Positions 34,608-43,406 of a DNA stretch of 64,000 nt are shown here, one piece after another. The stretch lies in assembly GCF_916618895.1 (NCBI RefSeq), contig NZ_OU745391.1, positions 1 to 64,000 of the forward strand. Reading direction: 5' to 3'. Positions within the stretch are counted from its first letter, which is position 1, and the number at the start of each line of letters is the position of its first letter. The position numbers were made by a program, and so were the translations under genes. The notes below the pieces were generated by a model, which was given only the letters and a program-made list of their open reading frames with translations, had not been told where the DNA came from and searched no databases. This DNA is from Pseudoclavibacter sp. Marseille-Q3772 (lineage in GTDB: Bacteria; Actinomycetota; Actinomycetes; Actinomycetales; Microbacteriaceae).

Positions 34608-36092
34608 GTGACGAAGATTTTGATCGTTGGCGGTGGCTACGCAGGATTTGAAACTGCTCGTCGCCTTGAACGCAAACTCAACCCGGGTGAAGCCCAGGTG
34701 ACCCTGGTTGATCCGCTGCCCTACATGACGTACCAGCCCTTCCTGCCCGAGGTTGCCTCGGGCTCGATCGAGCCGCGTCACGCAGTGGTATCGCACCGCC
34801 GTCACCTCAAGCGCACTCGCGTGATCACCGCTGAGGTAAGCAAGGTGGACCACGCGTCGAAGACGGCAACCATTACTCCCGAAATCGGTGATGAGTACAC
34901 GCTGAAGTACGACGTAGTCATCATGACCGCCGGTGCTGTATCGCGCACCTTCCCGATTCCAGGTATCGCCGAGAACGCCGTCGGCCTCAAGCACATCGAA
35001 GAGGCCGTGTGGGTTCGCGACACGATGATCGATAACTTCAACCGCGCATCCACCATGGCGCCCGGCCCTGAGCGCGACCGCCTGCTCACGTTCGTCGTCG
35101 TCGGTGGTGGCTTCGCCGGTATTGAGGCCTTCGCTGAGATGCGCTCGCTGGCCACCGCACTGCTCGCTGACTACCCGTCGCTGCAGTTCGACGATGTGCA
35201 GTTCCACCTCATCGAAGCAGCTCCGCGCATTATGCCCGAGGTCTCGGAAGACACCGCGCTTTGGGTGATCAAGAACCTCGCTGAACGTGGCGCTACGGTT
35301 CACCTGAACACGCAGTGCACCTCGGCGGTTGACGGTGTTGTTGAAACCTCAAACGGCGACAAGTTCCCAACTGATGTCATCGTGTGGACCGCCGGTATGA
35401 TGGCGAACCCGCTGGCGAAGGGATTCACCGACCTGCCAGTGAACGAACGCGGCAACATCCGCGCCCGCGCAGACCTTCGCATCGAAGGCGACAACGGCAT
35501 TGTTGAGGATGCATGGGCGGCCGGTGACATCGCCGCAGTACCGGACCTGTCCGGTGGCGGTGTGAACGGATTCTGCGTGCCGAACGCACAGCACGCCGTC
35601 CGCCAGGCGCGAGTACTCGCCGACAACATTGTGGCTACCCTACGCGGCGACGCACCCACTGACTACTACCACGAGAACGCCGGTGCGGTTGCCGGACTCG
35701 GCCTGTGGTCGGGTGCCTTCCAGTCGGGCAAGACCGGCATCACCGGTCCGATTGCCTGGCTCATGCACCGCGGCTACCACGGTGCGGCAATCCCGACCTA
35801 CGAGCGCAAACTTCGCGTATTCGGTGGCTGGGCAGGACAGCTCGTGCTCGGTCGCGACTTTGTGTCGCTGAGCAAGGTTGCCGAGCCGAAGTCCTTCTTC
35901 GAGCGATTTGCGGCTCGTCCGAAGCCGGCTGCAGACAAGGAAAAGAGTGACGACAAGCCAGCTGCGGGCAAGTCTGGTGCGGGTACCAAGACCGCTGCCA
36001 AGACTGTCACTGCTAGCGCGAAGTCGACCGCCGGTGTTGCAAAGCCAGCAACAACGAAGGGTGATGCCTCGACCGGCAACACGAACAAGTAA
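34608..36092 (+). CDS. ndh: Type II NADH dehydrogenase (NDH-2)
   Basis: A 494-residue membrane-associated flavoprotein that passes electrons from NADH to menaquinone without proton pumping. The FAD-binding motif is ILIVGGGYAGFETARRL at the N-terminus, the NADH-binding motif is FVVVGGGFAGIEAFAEM (about 165), and AAGDIAAVPDL plus VPNAQHAVRQA form the second FAD contact. The quinone-site segment AQHAVRQA is typical. GTG start with AGGAG upstream. After about residue 425 there is a Lys/Ala/Thr-rich, probably disordered tail of nearly 70 residues that is longer than usual. Confidence 0.94.
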   Translation: MTKILIVGGGYAGFETARRLERKLNPGEAQVTLVDPLPYMTYQPFLPEVASGSIEPRHAVVSHRRHLKRTRVITAEVSKVDHASKTATITPEIGDEYTLKYDVVIMTAGAVSRTFPIPGIAENAVGLKHIEEAVWVRDTMIDNFNRASTMAPGPERDRLLTFVVVGGGFAGIEAFAEMRSLATALLADYPSLQFDDVQFHLIEAAPRIMPEVSEDTALWVIKNLAERGATVHLNTQCTSAVDGVVETSNGDKFPTDVIVWTAGMMANPLAKGFTDLPVNERGNIRARADLRIEGDNGIVEDAWAAGDIAAVPDLSGGGVNGFCVPNAQHAVRQARVLADNIVATLRGDAPTDYYHENAGAVAGLGLWSGAFQSGKTGITGPIAWLMHRGYHGAAIPTYERKLRVFGGWAGQLVLGRDFVSLSKVAEPKSFFERFAARPKPAADKEKSDDKPAAGKSGAGTKTAAKTVTASAKSTAGVAKPATTKGDASTGNTNK

Positions 36093-36151
36093 CGTGTCGT
36101 GAACTCAACATCGCGTTGCCGCCGTATCCTTAGATGCGGCGGCAACGTTCT

Positions 36152-36225
36152 CCCTCAGTGGCCCAATTGGCAGAGGCACGCGACTTAAAATCGCGCAGTT
36201 GCGGGTTCGAGTCCCGCCTGGGGGA
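36152..36225 (+). tRNA. tRNA with Leu anticodon (TAA) and short variable arm
   Basis: A 74-nt cloverleaf: acceptor CCCTCAG with CTGGGGG (one T-G pair), D stem GCC/GGC, anticodon stem CGCGA/TCGCG with loop CTTAAAA (anticodon TAA, decoding UUA), variable loop only 5 nt (CAGTT), T arm GCGGG-TTCGAGT-CCCGC, discriminator A, no CCA encoded. Normal bacterial tRNA-Leu has a long class II variable arm; this one is class I. It is thus either a non-standard Leu tRNA or a tRNA with another identity. It stands between ndh and the hipBA locus. Confidence 0.8.
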
Positions 36226-36452
36226 CTTCTCTTATTCCGAGTGTGCGGGCATCTTCCGCGTGATTGCGCGGATCTTCCGGGAGTGGGATGTGGTCCCGGA
36301 GCATTGGAATGTGTCTAACACTGCCTAGATTGTGGGCAGGATGTGAACGCGAAAGCACCGGCGGCGAATGACACCTTGCGTTCCTGGCTGTTCAAGAACG
36401 GAAGACCTCACGACCAACGATGCTGTTTCATCCGGCGGTGCACGGTGTGTGC
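36226..36452. other. Non-coding gap between tRNA and hipA
   Basis: No gene, hairpin or repeated copy of the tRNA 3' end was seen here. It is the region where an island at a tRNA attachment site would begin, but no direct repeat supports this. Confidence 0.4.
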
Positions 36453-37690
36453 TCAGGCATCACTGACCGGTGCTTGGGCACCGACGAACCGGCTAGTATT
36501 TTGATCCAGTACTGAAGCGATCCGGTCGAGTTCATGACCGCGGACTCCGGCGTTCCGATAGATCTCCGAGCCATCCGAGCGAACTATGGACGCGATCCGT
36601 TCGACGATACCGACAACACGGTCCTGGTCAAGATCATTAGTGCGGGCGAGCTTTCGCCAATGGTGCAACGTGACTTCCTGCGCATGAGCTGCACCGGCGA
36701 TTCTCATGGCAAGTTCAGATCGCAAATGCGGCCACACCGTTGTGGGGAGCGCGTCATACAGGGGCGCCACTGACACATCCTGATCGAGGAACACAGAGTA
36801 GTTTTTGCCATGCGCATCAGCGTTGCCGATTACCGTGTTAAAAACCATCAATTCAACGAACCGGTATCGCTCGTCTGGCGCGTGATGCGCGAGTAGCTGC
36901 AGGATGTGCTTGCTTTGGATTCGGTACTTGTGTTGCGGGCTGAGGCCGAGTGCTTGCGCGAAGTCCTCCATGTGACGGCGGCGAACGATGTCATCACGTA
37001 CTGTTCGGTCGAACCGTTCAACCAGATAGGCGTCCTGCCCAAGGATCGAAAGCGTCTCGGCGTGCGGAGCCGACAGCCCTACGTGGCGGGCAAGTTGCAA
37101 CGAAGCAGCCTCGAGCTCATGCACCTGCGAAAAGTCGTTGTGGCCTGGTTTGACGATATGGGTCGATGGGAACTGCGCGGTGGGCCAGAACCACTGATCG
37201 CGAACCCTGGCAAGAGAGCAAACTTGCCTTGCGCGCCAGCAAGCGACATTCGTCGCTCGCCGAGATGAGCGGGGTCCATCCATGCTTCAGGACGCTGTCG
37301 TATCGCGAGAATTCGGTCCGCGATTTCGTCGTCGCTGGCGGGTCGAACTGGTGCCGCAGTAGCGTCGGGAGAGGTGCCCTCAGGCATGATCGTGAGCGCT
37401 CCAGCGACATCCTCCCCGAGGCGCTCAAGTAGGTCGAATCCGGTGTTCGGTACCTCAAGTGTTCTCGCCCATGCTTCGCGAACCGCTGGGTTATCGGGCA
37501 GCAGATTTTCAAGTACCCGTTCCGCGGCCCGGCGAGTGTGTGGCGTCCCAGGCGGCAGCGACAGCGAGATTGGGATAGCAGCGTCAGGGGAGTCGTATCG
37601 AAACTCGATTCGATTATCTATGCGGACGAACTGGCCAATATGTTGACCGTCACGGTATGCCTCAAGTATCCGCATCGACGATCTCGTCAT
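36453..37690 (-). pseudogene. hipA: hipA-type toxin kinase gene, frameshifted
   Basis: The N-terminal part (37690 to about 37215) encodes the HipA N-domain, starting MRILEAYRDGQHIGQFV and reaching RRMSLAGAQGKFAL. The C-terminal kinase part is in another frame (about 37212 to 36453): STHIVKPGHNDFSQVHELE, VERFDR, the catalytic loop VIGNADAHGKNYSVFLD, and APLYDALP. The two frames join cleanly if 2 nt are removed from the AGAGAG tract at 37213-37218 (plus strand), giving 411 codons, a normal HipA length. HipA kinases phosphorylate aminoacyl-tRNA synthetases to stop growth. As it stands the toxin is broken. The start overlaps the end of hipB. Confidence 0.85.
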
Positions 37691-37934
37691 CAGCTGTGGA
37701 CGCCCATGCCGGCGGCACCGGTATGGCCCGCGGTTGCAAGCCCAATGCGGTTAGCACGTCAAGTACTTTGCCAACCTCGGCGCGCGGGTGTGCCCCTTCG
37801 AGCGCAATGATGAACTTGCGTCCAACGCTCGCTCTGGAAGCGAGCTCCGACTGCGTCAACCCTTGACGCTGACGCGCGTCGCGCACCACTGCAGCCATGC
37901 GCTCTGTGGTGTGAATGAACGGGCGCGTTTCCAT
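37662..37934 (-). CDS. hipB: HipB-like antitoxin / HTH repressor
   Basis: A 90-residue protein with a Cro/CI-type helix-turn-helix at about residues 15-70: VVRDARQRQGLTQSELASRA, then VGRKFIIALEGAHPRAEVGK. HipB binds DNA and neutralises HipA. Its last codons overlap the start of hipA (14 or 29 nt depending on the hipA start). A GTCC-N8-GGAC site 20-35 nt upstream has the layout of known HipB operators. The antitoxin gene is intact while the toxin gene is frameshifted. Confidence 0.88.
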   Translation of the reverse strand: METRPFIHTTERMAAVVRDARQRQGLTQSELASRASVGRKFIIALEGAHPRAEVGKVLDVLTALGLQPRAIPVPPAWASTADDEIVDADT

Positions 37935-37953
37935 GCTTGTCAGGCTAACAAAA

Positions 37954-37969
37954 GTCCTCGTACGGGGAC
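37954..37969. promoter_or_regulatory. Putative HipB operator
   Basis: GTCC-TCGTACGG-GGAC, a 4-bp inverted repeat with an 8-nt centre, 20-35 nt before the hipB start. E. coli HipB binds TATCC-N8-GGATA, so the 8-nt centre and C/G arms match the known layout. Confidence 0.5.
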
Positions 37970-38227
37970 AGGGTGGTGTTTCGGCGAACTGTCACTGACC
38001 GCATAAGAGGGCGCCACACAGCGTTACTCAACGTAAGCGGGGCTGCTTGGTGATTTGGATACTGCCGCCATTGTGCAAACGGGTGGGGTGATGATTACCG
38101 GCGCACAAGCAGCTGGACCCGAGAAAACTTCAGTAACCATTACGGCAAGTCTGGGGGACCCCATGACTTCGCGCTCGCGGATGCGAAGCTGACTGAGGTT
38201 GCTGCTCACGATAGTTAGACTGCTCGC
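37970..38227. other. Intergenic region, possible gene remnant
   Basis: Nothing convincing between hipB and lemA. A short forward frame (about 38045-38192) reads DTAAIVQTGGVMITGAQAAG and SVTITASLGDP before a stop; it has no good start or ribosome site and could be the remnant of a larger gene. A reverse 72-codon frame over the same bases looks non-coding. Confidence 0.3.
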
Positions 38228-38800
38228 ATGGAACCGGCACAAATCGCAATCCTCGTCGCAATCGCTGTTGTCTTGATCGCGCTGATCGCGTGGATCTTCA
38301 TCACGCGCAGTGTGCTAGCGAAAAAGCGTGACCGGGTTGATGACGATTGGGGAGCAATCCAGGTGCAGCTCAAACGTCGCGCCGACCTCCTGCCCGGTCT
38401 TTCCGACGCTGTACGCGAGTATGTCGATGAGGATAACCGAGTATTTCGCGATGCCGAGCAAGCTCGAGCCGCGACCCTCGACGCATCCTCACCCGCGGCA
38501 ATGTCGGATGCGGAGAACGGCCTGCAGGGGGCGATGCGGGCGCTCTTTGGGGTTGCGCAATCCTACCCGCAGCTCACCAGCGCTTCGCACTTCGTGCACC
38601 TGCAGAGTGATCTCGTGCAGACCGAAGACAAGATTCAGGCGTCCCGGCGGCGCTATAACAGCAGCGTGCGCACCTACAACGCAGCGGTGAAACGCTTCCC
38701 AAACAAGCTCGTGGCCGGCATGTTCCACCACGAACCGCGGGAGTTTTTTGAGGTTGCCGACCGCGCGGCCATCGCAGAACCGCCACGGGTGCAGTTCTAA
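38228..38800 (+). CDS. LemA-family protein
   Basis: A 190-residue protein with one N-terminal membrane helix (IAILVAIAVVLIALIAWIFI) followed by a helical cytoplasmic domain with the LemA pattern: RVDDDWGAIQVQLKRRADLLPGL, then HFVHLQSDLVQTEDKIQASR, RRYNSSVRTYNAAVKRFPN and EFFEV. The family forms a membrane-anchored helical bundle; its role is poorly known, with envelope-stress links suggested in other bacteria. The TAA stop overlaps the ATG of the next gene (TAATG). Confidence 0.88.
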   Translation: MEPAQIAILVAIAVVLIALIAWIFITRSVLAKKRDRVDDDWGAIQVQLKRRADLLPGLSDAVREYVDEDNRVFRDAEQARAATLDASSPAAMSDAENGLQGAMRALFGVAQSYPQLTSASHFVHLQSDLVQTEDKIQASRRRYNSSVRTYNAAVKRFPNKLVAGMFHHEPREFFEVADRAAIAEPPRVQF

Positions 38801-40020
38801 TGGCGAGCGTGCGTGCCACAAACCCCGCGGCGGAGAGCGAAGCCAGTCTCGTCTCGCGCCCGGTTCGCATCGCTGCCGCCTGGTCCTGGCGATGGATCGT
38901 TATCGTGCTTGCAGCCATTCCCGTGGCCTGGCTGCTCGACAAAACGTCGATTATTGTCATCCCGCTCGCGGTCGCACTGCTCATCACCGCGCTGCTGGTG
39001 CCACTCACCAACTTCCTGCGAAACCGATTGCGCTGGCCCAAGGGGCTCGCGCTGATCGCCGCACTCGTGGCCCTATTTGCCAGTGTGCTGCTCCTCATCA
39101 ACCTCGCGCTGATCGCGTTCCGAAGCGGCAACCAGCTCGACTTCGGCATGCTGCGGTACCGCTTCGATGAGTTCATCGGCTGGATCAACACCACACCGCT
39201 GAAAGTCTCCGAAGACCAACTCAATGAGTGGTTTGCCACCGGCATGGAGTGGCTGCAAACCCACAGCGGAACGCTGCTGCAGTCCGCGCTCTCGGCGGGT
39301 AGCACCCTTGCCAGCGTGCTGACCGGATCTGTGGTCGTGCTGTTCGCGGTGATCTTCTACCTGCTCGACGGCCGGCGTATCTGGTTGTTCGTTGTTTCAT
39401 TCTTCCCCCAACCGGCTCGCGCGGCTCTTGATGGCGCGGGCGAGCGCGCATGGATCTCGACCGGACAGTACGTTCGCGTACAGGTCGTTGTTGCTCTCAT
39501 CGACGCCGTGGGAATCTTCATCGGCGCGATCATCCTGCAGGTGCCGTACGCGCTCGCAATCGGCATCATCGTCTTCCTCGCCGCCTTCGTGCCGCTCATC
39601 GGTGCGTTCCTCTCGGGCGCGCTCGCCGTTTTGATCGCGCTGGTGGCAAACGGTCTACTCAATGCGGTAATCATGCTGGTGATCGTCGTTGCCGTGATGG
39701 CGATTGAAGCAAACGTGCTCCAGCCCCTGATCATGGGGCAGGCCGTGCAGTTGCATCCCCTCGCCGTGCTGCTATCGGTCAGCGCCGGATCCATCTTCGC
39801 GGGGATTGCCGGGGCGGTCGTTGCGGTGCCACTCGTGGCGGCCATCAAAGTGATGGTGGTGTACATCAGTTCAGGCAAGTGGCGCGGTGAACCCGACCCC
39901 ACCATTGGGCTAAGTGATGACGCTGACCGATTCGTGGTCCCCAAGCGAGCCCCACTTCGTGCAACGATTGAGGATGAGGTGAACCGCCAGACCCCGGCAC
40001 CACCCGCATCCAGCTCCTAA
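38800..40020 (+). CDS. AI-2E family transporter
   Basis: A 406-residue membrane protein of the AI-2E/UPF0118 family with about 7-8 helices, starting with a pair near residues 35-75, a soluble stretch (about 110-160), then helices around VLTGSVVVLFAVIFYLLDGR, VLQVPYALAIGIIVFLAAFVPLIGAF and the C-terminal VAVPLVAAIKVMVVYI. The motif FVPLIGAFLSGALAVLIA matches the conserved P-x-x-G region. Substrates differ between members: autoinducer-2 export, sodium/proton exchange or others. It is translationally coupled to lemA. Confidence 0.85.
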   Translation: MASVRATNPAAESEASLVSRPVRIAAAWSWRWIVIVLAAIPVAWLLDKTSIIVIPLAVALLITALLVPLTNFLRNRLRWPKGLALIAALVALFASVLLLINLALIAFRSGNQLDFGMLRYRFDEFIGWINTTPLKVSEDQLNEWFATGMEWLQTHSGTLLQSALSAGSTLASVLTGSVVVLFAVIFYLLDGRRIWLFVVSFFPQPARAALDGAGERAWISTGQYVRVQVVVALIDAVGIFIGAIILQVPYALAIGIIVFLAAFVPLIGAFLSGALAVLIALVANGLLNAVIMLVIVVAVMAIEANVLQPLIMGQAVQLHPLAVLLSVSAGSIFAGIAGAVVAVPLVAAIKVMVVYISSGKWRGEPDPTIGLSDDADRFVVPKRAPLRATIEDEVNRQTPAPPASSS

Positions 40021-40146
40021 CCCGCGCGACCCGCGTCAGCTACGGCACTGCTGGCCCGCATCCGACCGAGCATCCCAAGCCGGTACCGAACCGGCACCGC
40101 CCGCGGTGACTAACAACGCATTCGCAATCGAATTGAGCAAGACCAA

Positions 40147-41403
40147 GTGACTGAACCCCTCAACCTCAGCTTCGTACCCACTCCGGAACAGGTTCGCGAA
40201 GCGCGCGCCATTGTGCGTCGTACCAGTACCCTGACCCCCTTAGACTCAGCGCGATTCCTGCGCGACTACACCGGCAGCCCCGTGTTCCTCAAGGCCGAGA
40301 ACATGCAGCGCACCGGCTCCTACAAGATTCGCGGTGCGACCTATCGACTCGCGAAGCTCACCGCCGCAGAACAGGCACGCGGTGTCGTCGCGGCATCGGC
40401 AGGAAACCACGCCCAGGGTGTTGCCTTCGCGGCACGAGAACTCGGCATTCCCGCGACGATCTTCATGCCCGTCGGAGTGCCGATTCCGAAACTGGAAGCC
40501 ACTAAAGGGTACGGAGCCGATATTCGGCTGGTCGGCAACAACGTGGCGGAAGCGTTAGCGGGGGCAAACGAATTCGCGGAAGAAACCGGGGCGGTATTCA
40601 TCCACCCTTACGACCACCCGGATGTGATCACCGGGCAGGGTACGCTCGCACTCGACATCCTCGACGAGCTGCCGGATGTAGACACCGTTATCGTGCCAAT
40701 CGGCGGTGGCGGGCTCGCTGCTGGTGTTTCGGCGACACTGAAACAGATCGCCGAACAAACTGGTCGTAATTTTCGTGTGATCGGCGTGCAGGCAGCAAAC
40801 TCGGCGCCATTCCCGGTCTCACTGCGTGAAGGTTCGCGGCAGAAAATCAACGCGCGAGCGACTATCGCCGACGGTATCGCTGTCGCCGAACCGGGCGAGC
40901 TCACCTACGAACTCGTGAAGCGCTATGTCGACGAAGTCGTCACGGTCACCGAAAGTGAAATTGCCCGCGCCATCCTGCTCTTGCTCGAACGCGGCAAACT
41001 CGTCGTTGAAGCCGCGGGCGCGACCACAGTCGCTGCCATTATCGGGGGGCACGTAACCAACTCTGGCAACACCGTCGCAGTGCTTACCGGTGGCAATATC
41101 GACCCAATGATGCTCGAGAAAGTGATCTCACAGGGTCTGACCGCATCCGACCGCTATCTGAAGCTCAATATTGCGCTCCACGATGTCCCCGGTCACCTCG
41201 CGCGCATCTCAAACCTGCTCGCCGAGCGGAATGCCAACGTCATCGAGGTGCTGCACACGCGTCACAACAAAGCGCTACAGCTCACCCAGGTCGAACTCGA
41301 TATCTCGGTGGAGACGCGGGGCACCGAACACGCACGGGAGGTGCTTGCCGCCCTCCGTGAGGCTGGATACGAGCCGCGGGTCGACCTCAACGCGACCGTC
41401 TAG
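40147..41403 (+). CDS. ilvA: Threonine ammonia-lyase (threonine deaminase) with ACT domain
   Basis: A 418-residue PLP enzyme of fold type II that deaminates threonine to 2-oxobutanoate, the entry to isoleucine. PLP lysine in RTGSYKIRGATYRLAKL (about residue 60), Asn loop SAGNHAQGVAFAA, glycine loop IGGGGLAAGVS. One C-terminal ACT domain (about 340-415: LNIALHDVPGHLARISNLLA) suggests allosteric control. Length fits the single-ACT, about 400-residue type rather than the 500-residue E. coli IlvA. GTG start. A long hairpin terminator follows. Confidence 0.92.
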   Translation: MTEPLNLSFVPTPEQVREARAIVRRTSTLTPLDSARFLRDYTGSPVFLKAENMQRTGSYKIRGATYRLAKLTAAEQARGVVAASAGNHAQGVAFAARELGIPATIFMPVGVPIPKLEATKGYGADIRLVGNNVAEALAGANEFAEETGAVFIHPYDHPDVITGQGTLALDILDELPDVDTVIVPIGGGGLAAGVSATLKQIAEQTGRNFRVIGVQAANSAPFPVSLREGSRQKINARATIADGIAVAEPGELTYELVKRYVDEVVTVTESEIARAILLLLERGKLVVEAAGATTVAAIIGGHVTNSGNTVAVLTGGNIDPMMLEKVISQGLTASDRYLKLNIALHDVPGHLARISNLLAERNANVIEVLHTRHNKALQLTQVELDISVETRGTEHAREVLAALREAGYEPRVDLNATV

Positions 41404-41424
41404 TCGACGCTCGCAGGCGATACC

Positions 41425-41472
41425 AACGCGCTGTGCCGCATCCGATTGCGTACGGATGCGGCACAGCGCGTT
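41425..41472. terminator. Bidirectional terminator between ilvA and greA
   Basis: A perfect 20-bp stem (41425-41444 with 41453-41472) with an 8-nt loop, between convergent genes. The T-rich stretch is short (GGTTTGTTACC after the right arm). Confidence 0.8.
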
Positions 41473-41498
41473 GAACGGTTTGTTACCGTTTGTGGTGC

Positions 41499-41978
41499 TT
41501 ACGGACGGAAGGTCTCCACGCCATCGATCCTGACCTCAACGCTATTGCCGTTGGGCGCTTCGTAGGTGGCCGATTCGCCGACCTTGAGGCCCTCGATTGC
41601 CTGGCCGACGGGGCTTTCCGGTGAGAACACGCGAAGCTGGGTCTGGCTCGCGAGCTCGGTGCTCGCGTACAGGAACTTCTGTGCGCGACCGGCGATCGTG
41701 GCCTCGACCACCGTGCCGAGCTCGACAACGCCCTTCGCCTCGGGTGCTTCACGTACCTCAGCGGTCTTGAGCAGCGCCTCGAGCTCAACGATGCGGCTCT
41801 CGATCTGACCCTGCTCATCCTTGGCAGCGTGGTAGCCGGCGTTCTCCTTGAGGTCACCGTCTTCGCGTGCTTCCTGAATCTCTTTAGCGATCTCCACGCG
41901 GCGCGTGGTCGTCAGCCACTCGAGTTCTTTCGCATACGAGTCGTAAGCGGCCTGCGTCAGCCACACGGGTTCGGACAT
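41499..41978 (-). CDS. greA: Transcription elongation factor GreA
   Basis: A 159-residue factor that rescues backtracked RNA polymerase by stimulating transcript cleavage. The N-terminal coiled coil carries the acidic tip (EAREDGDLKENAGYHAAKDEQ), and the C-terminal FKBP-like domain starts near VELGTVVEAT. An AAGGAG site precedes the ATG. It lies downstream of DUF4307 with a reverse-strand terminator (42002-42023) in between, so it has its own promoter or reads through. Confidence 0.96.
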   Translation of the reverse strand: MSEPVWLTQAAYDSYAKELEWLTTTRRVEIAKEIQEAREDGDLKENAGYHAAKDEQGQIESRIVELEALLKTAEVREAPEAKGVVELGTVVEATIAGRAQKFLYASTELASQTQLRVFSPESPVGQAIEGLKVGESATYEAPNGNSVEVRIDGVETFRP

Positions 41979-42001
41979 AGTTGCTCCTTACATAACAGCA
42001 A

Positions 42002-42023
42002 AGCCCCGACCACCGTCAGGGCT
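42002..42023 (-). terminator. Terminator of DUF4307 transcript
   Basis: On the reverse strand, AGCCCTGAC and GTCGGGGCT form a 9-bp stem (one T-G pair) with a GGTG loop, followed by TTGCTGTTATG. The base pairing is complete only on this strand. Confidence 0.65.
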
Positions 42024-42060
42024 GTAATGGAGCAATTATACCCCGGAAGTGCGCGTCAGC

Positions 42061-42447
42061 CTAGAGAACCCAGCATTCGTCGATGAAGGCAGTGTCGGCC
42101 GCCTGGGTGGTTTGCAGCCGCACGGTCACCGTTTGGTGCTGGTGTTCGATCGGGTCGAGCTCGACGACCTTGTAGCCCACGACGGTGGATACTCGGTTCT
42201 CGGCTTCTGCCACGCACGCCAGTGCAGTGCCCGGCTGTGCAGAAACTCGCGCGGTGACCTCAACCTCGGAGTCTGAGAGGACATTAAATCGGCCGGTTTG
42301 AGTCTCAATGGATGCGCCCGCAGACAGCATGGTTTGCGACCAGACGATCCCGACTCCGAGGGTCAGAACGCCGGCCACCACCCAGATCAGCCACTGGGGT
42401 AAGTGTGTAGTTCTATTACGCCCATAGCGGTCCTCGAGGTCGGACAT
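42061..42447 (-). CDS. DUF4307 membrane protein
   Basis: A 128-residue protein with a hydrophilic cytoplasmic N-terminus (MSDLEDRYGRNR), one membrane helix (WLIWVVAGVLTLGVGIVW) and an extracytoplasmic beta-type domain (VEVTARVSAQPGTALACVAEA, then VVGYKVVELDP), ending with a Cys in DECWVL. The two cysteines could pair. DUF4307 is restricted to actinobacteria and sits between greA and mca, as here. Function unknown. Confidence 0.9.
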   Translation of the reverse strand: MSDLEDRYGRNRTTHLPQWLIWVVAGVLTLGVGIVWSQTMLSAGASIETQTGRFNVLSDSEVEVTARVSAQPGTALACVAEAENRVSTVVGYKVVELDPIEHQHQTVTVRLQTTQAADTAFIDECWVL

Positions 42448-42539
42448 GCCACATCCCGTTTAAGCTCGATCAATATCGCTGCCAGCCTATCTCGAATAGG
42501 CCCGGTCAGCGGCACCGCAGTCCGTGACAGGAGAACACC

Positions 42540-43406
42540 GTGACCCTACGTCTACTCGCGATCCACGCGCATCCCGACGACGAATCGTCGAAGGGAGCCG
42601 GTACCTATGCGTCTTACGTTGATGCCGGTGCCGAGGTGATGATCGTGAGCTGTACCGGGGGAGAGGCCGGTGACGTCCTCAACTCAGCAGTGCACGCCCG
42701 CGCACACGCGGAGCGTGACATCGCCGGATTGCGTCGGCTGGAGATGGCAGCCGCGCAATCAATCTTGGGCGTGCAGCACCGCTGGCTCGGTTATGCCGAC
42801 TCCGGACTGCCGGATGACGGCGTTGTGGCCGACAATAGCTTCGCGCGAATCCCGCTGGATGTATCGGTGCGGCCACTGATCCGACTCATTCGATCGTTTC
42901 GCCCGCATGTGTTGGTGACCTACGACGAAACCGGCGGCTATCCGCATCCCGACCACATCCGAACACACGAGGTCTCGATGCTCGCCTGGCAGCTGGCGGG
43001 CAACGCGAACTACCCCGAATTGGGGGAGCCGTGGACTCCGCAGAAGCTGTACTACGACCGCACGATGAGCCAGCGCCGAGCAAAATCACTGCTTGATCAC
43101 ATTGCGCAGTCGTCTGAGCGGCACCTCGCCGAGCGAATGGAGGCCGCGCTCGGCTTCATGCTCGAGATTCAGGGGACGCCGACCACGCAGATTTCGATCG
43201 CAAACTATATTGACCGACGTGACGCGGCACTGCGGGCACATGAGAGCCAGGTCGCTCCCGACCATGAATTCTTCTTCGCCTATCCGCGCGACCTAGAGCG
43301 CGAAGCCTATCCGTATGATGACTATGAGCTCGTGGCTTCACGAGTCCCGTGTGAACTACCCGAGGATGACCTCTTTACCGGTGTCATCGAGGAAGGACTG
43401 CAATAG
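42540..43406 (+). CDS. mca: Mycothiol S-conjugate amidase
   Basis: A 288-residue zinc amidase of the LmbE/PIG-L family that cleaves mycothiol conjugates for detoxification. The zinc motif IHAHPDDESSKGAGTYA is intact (His, Asp), with the late His in GGYPHPDHIRTHEVSML, and the catalytic Asp pair is present. GTG start with CAGGAGAA upstream. Its context greA-DUF4307-mca-small membrane protein is the conserved actinobacterial one, which supports Mca rather than MshB. It implies that this organism makes mycothiol. Confidence 0.93.
   Translation: MTLRLLAIHAHPDDESSKGAGTYASYVDAGAEVMIVSCTGGEAGDVLNSAVHARAHAERDIAGLRRLEMAAAQSILGVQHRWLGYADSGLPDDGVVADNSFARIPLDVSVRPLIRLIRSFRPHVLVTYDETGGYPHPDHIRTHEVSMLAWQLAGNANYPELGEPWTPQKLYYDRTMSQRRAKSLLDHIAQSSERHLAERMEAALGFMLEIQGTPTTQISIANYIDRRDAALRAHESQVAPDHEFFFAYPRDLEREAYPYDDYELVASRVPCELPEDDLFTGVIEEGLQ

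Noticed and set aside
36152-38227. Integrative island attached at the tRNA gene
   Set aside because: No integrase and no repeat of the tRNA 3' end was found on the far side of hipBA.
38024-38242. 72-codon reverse ORF between hipB and lemA
   Set aside because: No ribosome site, no recognisable composition or domain, and it overlaps the lemA start.
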